Assembly (NCBI RefSeq): GCF_002272075.1
Contig: NZ_NPBJ01000003.1
Location: forward strand, 62,001-126,000
Direction of reading: 5' to 3'
DNA length: 64,000 bases
DNA from: Terribacillus saccharophilus
Lineage (GTDB): Bacteria > Bacillota > Bacilli > Bacillales > Amphibacillaceae
Part shown: piece after piece, positions 57,438-64,000 of the stretch
How the letters are laid out: the number at the start of each line of letters is the position of its first letter
Numbering within the stretch: position 1 is the first letter of the stretch
Made by a program: the position numbers and the translations under genes
Notes under the pieces: model-generated
Seen by the model: only the letters and a program-made list of their open reading frames with translations
Told to the model about the DNA's origin: nothing
The model's database searches: none

Positions 57438-59573
57438 ATGAAACAAAAAACTAAATTTGTACAATACTTCTTTGTTTTAGTTTTAATTACAACTTTAGCA
57501 GTCACACCTACAAATCTAAAAGCTGATGCAGCGTCCTCAGAAACTATTACTATGATTGATGACTTTGAAAACTATACCTCAGATGATCAAATAAAAAGTG
57601 CATATGAGCTTTGGTCATCTGATGGGAATGGTGCCGATTGGTCCTTAAGTCAGGAGCACACTAATGACGGTGATAATTCTATGCAGATCGTTCCGAATGA
57701 GCCCCTAGATTCTTGGGTATCCGTATCTCACAATTCTTCTTTTCGTGACTGGACAAATTCTGCTGGCATTTCATTTTGGATACATAACGATGCAGATGAA
57801 CCGTTTGAATTTAACTTTGATATTAAATCTGAATCAAAAGCGTTTGGCCAAGAAGGAACTTTTACGGCATCATTGAAAGAGGATGGCAGTTCTTTATGGG
57901 AAGAGAAATCTTTTGAAAGCATGCTGACTGTTCCAGCGGATTTTACTGGCCATATCCGTATTGCTTGGAACCAATTTACAGAGAAGGCATGGCAATGTCC
58001 GCAAGGCTGTGACAATGATCTTGATCTAACCTTAGTAGAAGGGTTCGAATTTGGCTATAATCCCCAAGAAAATTCGACGAATGAAATTTTTATAGATTCT
58101 ATCAGTCTATGGGGTGTTTCGGAAGACACTGAGTTAGGAACTTTGGCTCCTGAGTGGGCAACTCCTTCTAACACATTTAATCTTAATTATACAGCAGCAC
58201 CAATCGATAATCCGTTAAAAGGATTTTTACCCTTCAGTGAATCGGCAGAATGGCGTATAGATAATCAGATGCCATATAGTATGGAGTACTTCTATATCCC
58301 TCTAAATGAAATTATGACAAATTTTAACGAATTTGACTGGAGCAAGCTGGAATCTAATATAGATGATGTAGCTTCAAGAGGGAATCAGGCCATTTTTAGA
58401 GTGTATCTCGATTATCCAAATAGGTCATCCGGAATTCCGCAGTTTCTGCTGGATCTGGGATTGGAAACGAAAGATTACTCCTATAATAGCAACGGGGGAC
58501 CTGAAGGAACGAGTGTTTCACCCGACTATGATGATGAAAATCTAAATACAGCATTACATCAATTTATTGAAGCTCTTGGAGATAGGTACGACGGCGACCC
58601 AAGAATTGGTTTTATTCAAGCTGGATTAGTAGGATTTTGGGGTGAATGGCATACTTATCCGCAGGATGGATCGACTCCAGCTGGAGATTGGGATGGTGAA
58701 TTGGCGGAACAAGAAGACGGTCGTGCAACAGATTGGATGCCAAACTTGGCCAACCAAGCAGCTATTGTTCAAGAATTCGACGATTCGTTTGATGAAACAA
58801 AAATACTTGCACGCTATCCGTCCGAATTTAATCGTGATTTGAATATCGGTTATCACGATGATTCTTTTGCTTTTCAGACTTTGCCTGCTAGTTTGGGCGG
58901 AGAGGACTGGCATTTTGTCGGCCGTCTGCAAGACAACCAAGTGATGGATAAATGGAAAGTTGAACCGATTGGAGGAGAAATGCGTCCCGAAATTCAAATA
59001 GATATGTGGGATAACGATCCGCCCCAGTATATAGGAGAACCAATAGAAGGAGCGCAAGGCGAAGACTACTACAAGAGCCTGGAATTAACTCACGCATCTT
59101 GGCTGAAAATACAAGAAGTCTTCCAAACGTCTCTTGAAGGAGAGGCCTTGGAACGAGCACGTGAAGGTTCACGCAGTTTAGGGTATGAGTATTTTGTACC
59201 GACTGGCTATGTGCATGCTGCCAACGGCCGTTTACAAGCGGCGATTGAAATTCAGAATACAAGTGTGGCTCCTTTTTACTATGATTGGAAAGTCGAAATC
59301 GCAGCAAGAGATAAGAACGGCAACATAAAAGAATGGGCAACCGATTGGGATGTATCAAACGTCTTACCAGATGACGAAGAAACAGAAGATAATAAAGGGG
59401 CTCTTTTGGAATGGTCCACTGACACTTCTGAACTAAGTGAAGGCAGTTATGATATGTTAGTCAGAGTTGTTAATCCTCTATCGGAAATAAACTCTAACGC
59501 CAAGAAATTCCATTTCGCTAATGAGGAGCAGGAAGACAACAGATGGCTGAAGATTGGTGAGATAGAGTTATAG
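57438..59573 (+). CDS. Large secreted protein, carbohydrate-binding N-domain plus GH-like/DUF4832-like body
   Basis: A signal peptide (residues 1-32, basic start, VLVLITTLAVTP core, KADAA end) indicates secretion. Residues 36-215 resemble a CBM11/CIA30-type beta-sandwich (MIDDFENYTSDDQIKSAYELW, GISFWIHNDADEPFEF). From about 255 (NPLKGFLPF) a barrel-like region contains FIQAGLVGFWGEWHTYP, whose Glu could be an acid/base. The last 130 residues (NGRLQAAIEIQNTSVAPFYYDWKVEI) look like the beta domain of DUF4832 proteins. GGAGG is five bases before ATG 57438. It stands alone between terminators, and its composition looks more AT-rich than the pyr genes. Enzymatic activity and substrate are unproven. 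Confidence 0.75.
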   Translation: MKQKTKFVQYFFVLVLITTLAVTPTNLKADAASSETITMIDDFENYTSDDQIKSAYELWSSDGNGADWSLSQEHTNDGDNSMQIVPNEPLDSWVSVSHNSSFRDWTNSAGISFWIHNDADEPFEFNFDIKSESKAFGQEGTFTASLKEDGSSLWEEKSFESMLTVPADFTGHIRIAWNQFTEKAWQCPQGCDNDLDLTLVEGFEFGYNPQENSTNEIFIDSISLWGVSEDTELGTLAPEWATPSNTFNLNYTAAPIDNPLKGFLPFSESAEWRIDNQMPYSMEYFYIPLNEIMTNFNEFDWSKLESNIDDVASRGNQAIFRVYLDYPNRSSGIPQFLLDLGLETKDYSYNSNGGPEGTSVSPDYDDENLNTALHQFIEALGDRYDGDPRIGFIQAGLVGFWGEWHTYPQDGSTPAGDWDGELAEQEDGRATDWMPNLANQAAIVQEFDDSFDETKILARYPSEFNRDLNIGYHDDSFAFQTLPASLGGEDWHFVGRLQDNQVMDKWKVEPIGGEMRPEIQIDMWDNDPPQYIGEPIEGAQGEDYYKSLELTHASWLKIQEVFQTSLEGEALERAREGSRSLGYEYFVPTGYVHAANGRLQAAIEIQNTSVAPFYYDWKVEIAARDKNGNIKEWATDWDVSNVLPDDEETEDNKGALLEWSTDTSELSEGSYDMLVRVVNPLSEINSNAKKFHFANEEQEDNRWLKIGEIEL

Positions 59574-59665
59574 TTTCCGGATGAGAATGGCGGGGCTTCA
59601 TTGTAAGTGAATCAAAAATTCGCCTTGCGTGTTCTTTTTCTTTACTGCTTTAATTAAACGACAAT

Positions 59666-59711
59666 AAAAAACCAAGACACTCGTGCTTTAGCACAGGTGT
59701 CTTGGTTTTTC
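59666..59711. terminator. Bidirectional terminator, secreted protein / floT
   Basis: AAAAAACCAAGACAC / GTGTCTTGGTTTTT with a 16-base loop; A and T tracts on both sides serve the two converging genes. Confidence 0.85.
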
Positions 59712-61199
59712 TTATTGATTTGTGTTTTCGTCTTCAAGTTGTTTAATAGAGTCATTCACTCTGATTTGCTGAGGACCTGATTTTTCGGTATCTGCTTCCG
59801 CATCATTAGTTGTTTTTGCTATGCTGATATTTTGCAAGAAACCTTCCAAATCGAAACCTGTCATTTGGCCAAGACTTTCTTGCAAGTTTGCCATTGTGTT
59901 TGTCACGGTGTTGGGAAGGGAATTGATTCCACCGCCTGAGCCATTATCCAAAATACGGATGGACTCGACATTGCTGAATGACTGACTGATGGCTCTTGCA
60001 TAATCCGGCATGATGTCGATTAGTTTCTCTCTTAGGATGACATCTTGGTGCTTCGCCATTGCTTGCGCGCGTTTCTCGATCGCTTCGATCTCTGCCATGC
60101 TCTTTTGTCTGATAACCGCTGCTTCCGCTTCACCTTCGACTCTTCTTGCTTCGGCACGGGCTTGTGCTTCTTTTGTTTTGGTGAGATATTCCGCTTCGGC
60201 TTTTTGTTTTTGTACTTCTACTTGCTGCTGTTCCAGTTTAACGTCGTTTTCGCGTTCTTTCTGGCGCAGTCGTAATTCACTTTCTTGTTCCTGTTCTTTG
60301 ATTTCAAGACGCTGCTTTTCGATACCTAAGCGTTTTTCTTCTTTTTCCAGTTCGTATGCTGCTTCGGCGATGGCTCTTTCACGCTCTGTTTCCGCTTTGA
60401 TTTGTGCATCTTTGATGTCTTTTGTTTTACGGACTTCTGCGATGTTCATTTCACGCTGATATTTCTCGCGGGATACTTCTTCGTTTACTTCAGCCTGTTT
60501 GAGTTCTGTTTCCCGCTTGTTGTTCGCTTCTGCTATTTCAGCCTGTTTTTCGATTTCGGCGATTTGCGGACGACCTAAGTTTTCCAAGTATCCGTCGTCA
60601 TCGCTGATGTCTGTGAGTCCAAGTGATGTGATACGGAATCCCATGTCATTTAGTTCTTTTTGTGCGATTTTACGCACGTCTTCATTGAAACGTTCCCGGT
60701 CGCCGTTGATTTGCTCAACGGTCATACTCGACAAAATTGCCCGCAAACTGGAATTTAATACCTCACCAATTTCCTGCTCGATCTCATCTTGTGCTTTCCC
60801 CAAGAACTGCTCGGCATATCGCACGATACCTTCTAATGTATCTGCTACTTTGACAGTTGCGACAGCTTCACCATATACACCAACGTGTTGTGCTGTATAA
60901 ACTTTTGGTGTCTTGATTTGTAATTGGAATGATTTCAGGGATACCTTAGTACCGGTTTGGAACATTCTTAGTCTGTGACCGCCGCCGCGGATAACTTTCA
61001 TATAGCGTCCTTGATCATCTTTATAGATATTTTTTTCTTTTTCTTCATCCCCGAGTTTCGGCCCGGTAACGATGAGTGCTTCATTGGATGGGACGGTGCG
61101 GAATCTGATTTTCATGTAAATGAACCATGCAGTTCCTCCGATCGCTGCTAGTACAACAAGCGTAATTATGATAGCGATAATACTTAGTCCTTCTAACAT
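59712..61199 (-). CDS. floT: Flotillin-like protein FloT (YuaG)
   Basis: FloT is a membrane scaffold of functional membrane microdomains. An N-terminal hydrophobic segment (residues 6-29) is followed by an SPFH/band 7 domain (about 40-210; RTVPSNEALIVTGPK, IVRYAEQFLGKAQDEIEQEIGEVL). A long Ala/Glu-rich coiled coil follows (220-390; repeated EAxA and KQxAE patterns) and then a flotillin C-domain. ATG 61199 follows AAAGGAGA. A possible promoter on this strand is TTGACG (61296-61291) and TTTTAT (61272-61267) with an 18-base spacer. No NfeD-type gene (yuaF) is adjacent. Confidence 0.93.
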   Translation of the reverse strand: MLEGLSIIAIIITLVVLAAIGGTAWFIYMKIRFRTVPSNEALIVTGPKLGDEEKEKNIYKDDQGRYMKVIRGGGHRLRMFQTGTKVSLKSFQLQIKTPKVYTAQHVGVYGEAVATVKVADTLEGIVRYAEQFLGKAQDEIEQEIGEVLNSSLRAILSSMTVEQINGDRERFNEDVRKIAQKELNDMGFRITSLGLTDISDDDGYLENLGRPQIAEIEKQAEIAEANNKRETELKQAEVNEEVSREKYQREMNIAEVRKTKDIKDAQIKAETERERAIAEAAYELEKEEKRLGIEKQRLEIKEQEQESELRLRQKERENDVKLEQQQVEVQKQKAEAEYLTKTKEAQARAEARRVEGEAEAAVIRQKSMAEIEAIEKRAQAMAKHQDVILREKLIDIMPDYARAISQSFSNVESIRILDNGSGGGINSLPNTVTNTMANLQESLGQMTGFDLEGFLQNISIAKTTNDAEADTEKSGPQQIRVNDSIKQLEDENTNQ

Positions 61200-62125
61200 A
61201 TGTGCATTCTCCTTTGATTGTATTTGCCAATGTATGATGACGCTTCTTTGTAGAAGCGAGAGGCAGATAAAAAAAGTTGTGTTTGGCAAGCGTCAATGTG
61301 TGTTCAATGGCTCTGGAAAGAGTCTAAAAACGAAGGCAGCTAAAACTATAAAGAAAAAACAAGCGGTAAGAATTTAGCAGAGCCTTTCTTCTATAGATTT
61401 GGGAAATTAATAAATAATGCACAGGTTTGGAAAACAAAAGGGGAGCAGTCTGTTTCAATCATAATCCTATTGAAGAAGCTTGAAATAGTTATCAAAGGGT
61501 TTCGGCTTCTGGACTACACATTCCATTAAGTATTCAGGACCTCTAAATAAAACTTTTACTTCGTATGAGATACGCAAACTTCCTTATAATATATTTTCAG
61601 TTCATCAGCGCCTTGCCTATATATACGCAGAAGCTTTGCGATGGTTTCAAAATATTACTAATACAAGGAATCTAATCCAATCTGTGCTCTTCTGGCACTA
61701 GCATTCACAACTTTCGATGCTGGTGATTTCATCACAGACGCTTCTAGCAACACTGGATAAACACTCAAGTAAGCTAGTATATAGCTGCATTACAATTATC
61801 AGGCTTTTTACAGGTATAAGATCAAACCTTAATCGCTGCGCTCAAGCAGTCGGGCAAGGGCTAACGCCTTCGTTCGGCTATTTAGGTTTTATAAATCTAC
61901 TCCTTTAATTTAAGGAGTGGATTTATTCTGATATGAGAACTTTATATACATAAACTACCGAACCTATATTCTATTAAATGCGGGATTGGCTTGAGCTGCT
62001 AAAATGATTTAACTATCTTATTCGTTTTAGAAGAATGATTACCTAACTTACTTTTATATCATTCAGTTATTTGTTATCCTTGCATAAGTATATTTAAACT
62101 AAACAATAGTGTGGGGGGGATATGA
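61200..62125. other. Long intergenic region without a supported gene
   Basis: These 926 bases hold short frames only, including one of 63 codons (61717-61908) without a ribosome site. An inverted repeat ATAAATCTACTCCTT / AAGGAGTGGATTTAT (61891-61905 with 61912-61926) is visible; it lacks a T-tract and its role is unknown. The region is AT-rich and could be decayed sequence. Confidence 0.5.
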
Positions 62126-62182
62126 ATGTTCTTTGCACCTTTATTTGAGAATGATGTACCAATGAATTCCTTCCGTCCTTAA
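62126..62182 (+). CDS. Putative 18-codon leader peptide
   Basis: An ATG five bases after GGGGGGGA opens a frame MFFAPLFENDVPMNSFRP and stops inside the first arm of a long hairpin ahead of the EamA exporter gene. Short coding frames that end in a hairpin arm are the hallmark of attenuation leaders. It has no recognisable homologue and could be chance; the ribosome site and the placement of the stop codon are the only evidence. Confidence 0.4.
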   Translation: MFFAPLFENDVPMNSFRP

Positions 62183-62249
62183 GTGAAGAAGGAATCTTGG
62201 ATAACTTTCCTTCTTATTTAAGGACATATGTAAATTATGACCTTAAATA
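62176..62249 (+). promoter_or_regulatory. Mutually exclusive hairpins before the exporter gene
   Basis: Arm 1 (62176-62193, TCCTTAAGTGAAGAAGGA) pairs with arm 2 (62208-62224, TCCTTCTTATTTAAGGA) with one bulge. Part of arm 2, TATTTAAGG (62215-62223), is also perfectly complementary to arm 3, CCTTAAATA (62241-62249), which ends two bases before the GGAGGG ribosome site. The 1:2 and 2:3 helices cannot coexist. Regulation is inferred from this geometry. Confidence 0.5.
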
Positions 62250-62263
62250 GCGGAGGGATAAAA

Positions 62264-63139
62264 TTGAATAAAACATTATTAGGTTCTTTGTATTTAGTTT
62301 TGGCTTCCAGCATCTGGGGAGGCATGTACGTTGTAGTAAAAGTAGTTGTTGCGGTAGTACCGCCATTGGAGCTTGTATGGATCAGATATCTGATTGCAAT
62401 TGTTGCATTAGTTTCTATAGGGCTGATAACACGTCAAAAGTGGGGCATTAATAGAAAACATATCTGGATCCTCGTACTGATAGGTGTAATTGGATATGCA
62501 ATTTCTATCGTTACGCAGGAAACTGGTACATTGCTTTCTACTGCGCAAATGGGTGCTATGATTACTTCTTCAACTCCAGCGTTCATGGTAATCTTCGCTC
62601 GTTTGATTCTCAAAGAACAACTGACTAAAAAGCAAGGAATTTCAGTAATATTAGCAACAATAGGTGTTCTCCTGATTATAGGTGTAGGAAACTTGGATTT
62701 TAATAGTAAACTAGGCGGCATCTCACTTTTGATTGCAGCTTTAACATGGGCACTTATGTCTGTGCTTATAAAACTATTGCCAGACAGCTATTCTCAAATA
62801 GCAGTGACAACGTACGCTAGTGTAATAGCTGTTATTATCTTAACCCCTTTCGTTCTCCCTAGATTGAATGAGTTAAATATTGCGGAACTCTCACATCCTA
62901 CAATATGGGGAGGATTGTTATATTTAGGGATTATCTCAACTGCAGGGGCTTTCTACCTTTGGAGTAGAGGGCTGCAGCTTCTCAATGCATCTGGGGGAGG
63001 GTTATTCTTTTTCTTTCAACCAATGGTAGGTGCTTTTCTGGGATGGCTATTACTTGGTGAACGTATAGGAGTAACATTTTGGATTGGATCAGCACTAATT
63101 CTAGCTGGAGTTTTGTTGGTCATTACTGAAAAAAGGTAA
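62264..63139 (+). CDS. EamA/DMT-superfamily transporter
   Basis: The 291-residue protein has ten hydrophobic segments arranged as two EamA repeats (ASSIWGGMYVVVKVVVAVVPPLELVWIRYL, then ALTWALMSVLIKLLP). The family exports metabolites or drugs of many kinds; the substrate cannot be read from the sequence. The start is TTG 62264, six bases after GGAGGG; the frame from ATG 62237 overlaps the proposed hairpin arm and has no ribosome site. A terminator follows. It is a single-gene unit, with a possible regulated leader. Confidence 0.85.
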   Translation: MNKTLLGSLYLVLASSIWGGMYVVVKVVVAVVPPLELVWIRYLIAIVALVSIGLITRQKWGINRKHIWILVLIGVIGYAISIVTQETGTLLSTAQMGAMITSSTPAFMVIFARLILKEQLTKKQGISVILATIGVLLIIGVGNLDFNSKLGGISLLIAALTWALMSVLIKLLPDSYSQIAVTTYASVIAVIILTPFVLPRLNELNIAELSHPTIWGGLLYLGIISTAGAFYLWSRGLQLLNASGGGLFFFFQPMVGAFLGWLLLGERIGVTFWIGSALILAGVLLVITEKR

Positions 63140-63153
63140 CTTCGCATTAATTT

Positions 63154-63186
63154 GACTGATATCGATCATGATATCAGTCTTTTTTA
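63154..63186 (+). terminator. Terminator after the EamA gene
   Basis: Perfect 10-bp stem GACTGATATC / GATATCAGTC with a six-base loop, then six T. The next 420 bases contain nothing I can identify. Confidence 0.9.
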
Positions 63187-63605
63187 GTTTGACCGTCCTC
63201 AATTCTAATTTATATTGTTACTATAATTGGAAAAAGGTGTTGGAAGAATTTCTGACTTCATGAAATAAGCTATATGTTATATACCTTGTTATTACGTTCA
63301 TTTAAGTACACTTTTGTAGATAGTACTTAGGCACATCAGAACTTCTCAGCAAGAAAGTTAACCGAACACTTCTCTAACGCTGAAGTATCCAAGAATTGAA
63401 AGCATAGATGTCATTTGTTATGAAGGAATATAATACTTCCAGAAAAAAAATATACTGAATATTAAAACTTTAATTGCAAAGAGATAAACGATGTAATCAT
63501 AAGAAAATAAACGGATTTAGAAGATAACATACAATTTAATCATGTTTTTTAGATTGTTTGGCCGATTTTGCTATGAAAATAGTGCATATTCAGTTTTTTA
63601 GTTGT

Positions 63606-63634
63606 TTTACTATCTGTGATAACGAGCGTAGAAT
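63606..63634 (+). promoter_or_regulatory. Possible sigma-A promoter of the riboswitch transcript
   Basis: TTTACT (63606-63611), 17-base spacer, TAGAAT (63629-63634), about 50 bases before the riboswitch. Confidence 0.5.
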
Positions 63635-63684
63635 AAGGTTCATCTTCCAAGTGTAACCAAACAAAATAGCATATAATTCGTAAT

Positions 63685-63816
63685 CGCTTAATTCCTGATT
63701 CAGGAAGCGGGGGAACCAACCGTAACTATTGTTACATGGGGTGAATCTCTGAAAAGAGTAGGGCTACTCTCTGGCCCGAATCCGTCAGCTAACTTCGTAA
63801 GCGTTCGAGAGGAAGC
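63685..63816 (+). ncRNA. c-di-AMP riboswitch (ydaO/yuaA type)
   Basis: Conserved blocks of the ydaO aptamer are present in order: CCTGATTCAGGAAGCGGGGGAACC, then ATGGGGTGAATC, GTAGGGC, CCCGAATCCGTCAGCTAAC and TTCGTAAGCGTTCGAGAGGAA (each listed as a separate short element). High c-di-AMP should cause termination at the hairpin downstream. Such riboswitches usually control potassium transport, osmolyte uptake or cell-wall hydrolases. Confidence 0.93.
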
Positions 63817-63854
63817 CAAAAAATGTGATAGGCGCACGTTTATTTCGTTATGCC

Positions 63855-63893
63855 CAGAAGCCACAGAAGAGGGCCCTCTTCTGTGGCTTCTTT
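63855..63893 (+). terminator. Riboswitch expression-platform terminator
   Basis: AGAAGCCACAGAAGAGGG / CCCTCTTCTGTGGCTTCT, an 18-bp perfect stem with almost no loop, followed by six T. Confidence 0.93.
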
Positions 63894-63944
63894 TTTATGC
63901 ACTTTTTTAGGGTGTAAATAAAGTTAAGAAGAAGGGGTAAAGAC

Positions 63945-64000
63945 ATGGAATTTATTTACATTGGATTGATTCTTATATTGTTTGGCGGTTCTGCAGCCGT
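63945..64000 (+). CDS. Membrane protein, N-terminal fragment cut by window end
   Basis: ATG 63945 follows GAAGGGGT and opens a hydrophobic N-terminus (MEFIYIGLILILFGGSAA) that continues past the window edge. The start resembles that of CPA-type cation:proton antiporters, which would suit control by c-di-AMP, but 18 codons are too few to decide. It is the gene regulated by the riboswitch just upstream. Confidence 0.6.
   Translation, partial: MEFIYIGLILILFGGSAA

Noticed and set aside
60010-60459. A 149-codon plus-strand frame rich in Ser, Cys and Phe inside floT
   Set aside because: It is the antisense of the Ala/Glu-rich coiled coil of flotillin; low-complexity composition explains the open frame.
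61717-61908. A 63-codon frame in the long gap after floT
   Set aside because: No ribosome binding site, no recognisable domain and atypical composition; most likely chance.

Overview
The window is chromosomal DNA from a low-GC, Gram-positive, endospore-forming member of the Bacillaceae. Gene order follows the ylb - dcw - ylm - pyr segment of Bacillus subtilis, and the sporulation genes spoVD, spoVE, spoIIGA, sigE, sigG, rsfA and ylbJ are all present. Differences from B. subtilis (murF inside the dcw cluster, murG and murB absent from it, no ylbK) fit a Terribacillus/Oceanobacillus-like relative. That placement is inference from gene order and protein resemblance, not a database result.

Layout. 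1-9.3 kb: ylb block (truncated ylbC, ylbDEFG, rsmD, coaD, ylbJ, ylbL/ddcP, tmcAL, ylbN-rpmF, rsfA, ylbP). 9.4-12.4 kb: panE, a small DUF3397-type membrane protein and bshC. 12.4-25.0 kb: dcw cluster from mraZ to spoVE, making the cell-wall precursor and the division machinery. 25.2-29.9 kb: a four-gene cassette behind a strong promoter and a SAM (S-box) riboswitch. It encodes an SsuE-type flavin reductase, an MFS transporter, an NtaA/DmoA-type flavin monooxygenase and an SfnB/DszC-like acyl-CoA-dehydrogenase-fold enzyme. It looks like an organosulfur-scavenging unit sitting where murG-murB stand in B. subtilis. 30.3-33.8 kb: divIB, ftsA, ftsZ. 34.0-36.6 kb: spoIIGA-sigE-sigG, with a long-spacer spoIIG-type promoter candidate and a sigma-F/G-type promoter. 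36.9-40.8 kb: ylmC, pgeF, ylmE, sepF, ylmG, ylmH, divIVA. 40.8-45.4 kb: T-box-controlled ileS, then lspA and an RluD-type synthase. 45.4-57.2 kb: complete de novo pyrimidine operon pyrR-P-B-C-AA-AB-K-D-F-E with two PyrR attenuators.

The right end (57.4-64 kb) is accessory. It holds a large secreted protein with a carbohydrate-binding-like N-terminus and a GH-like/DUF4832-like body, a solitary flotillin, and an EamA exporter. The exporter is preceded by a possible leader peptide and mutually exclusive hairpins. Last come a c-di-AMP (ydaO) riboswitch and the first codons of a membrane protein cut by the window edge.

Start codons were chosen by Shine-Dalgarno spacing, so several differ from the longest open frame. 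No rRNA, tRNA, IS element, prophage or CRISPR array was seen. The points most worth following up are the SAM-riboswitch sulfur cassette inside the division cluster, the leader/hairpin arrangement ahead of the exporter, the secreted 711-residue protein, the missing third pyr attenuator, and the c-di-AMP riboswitch at the edge.
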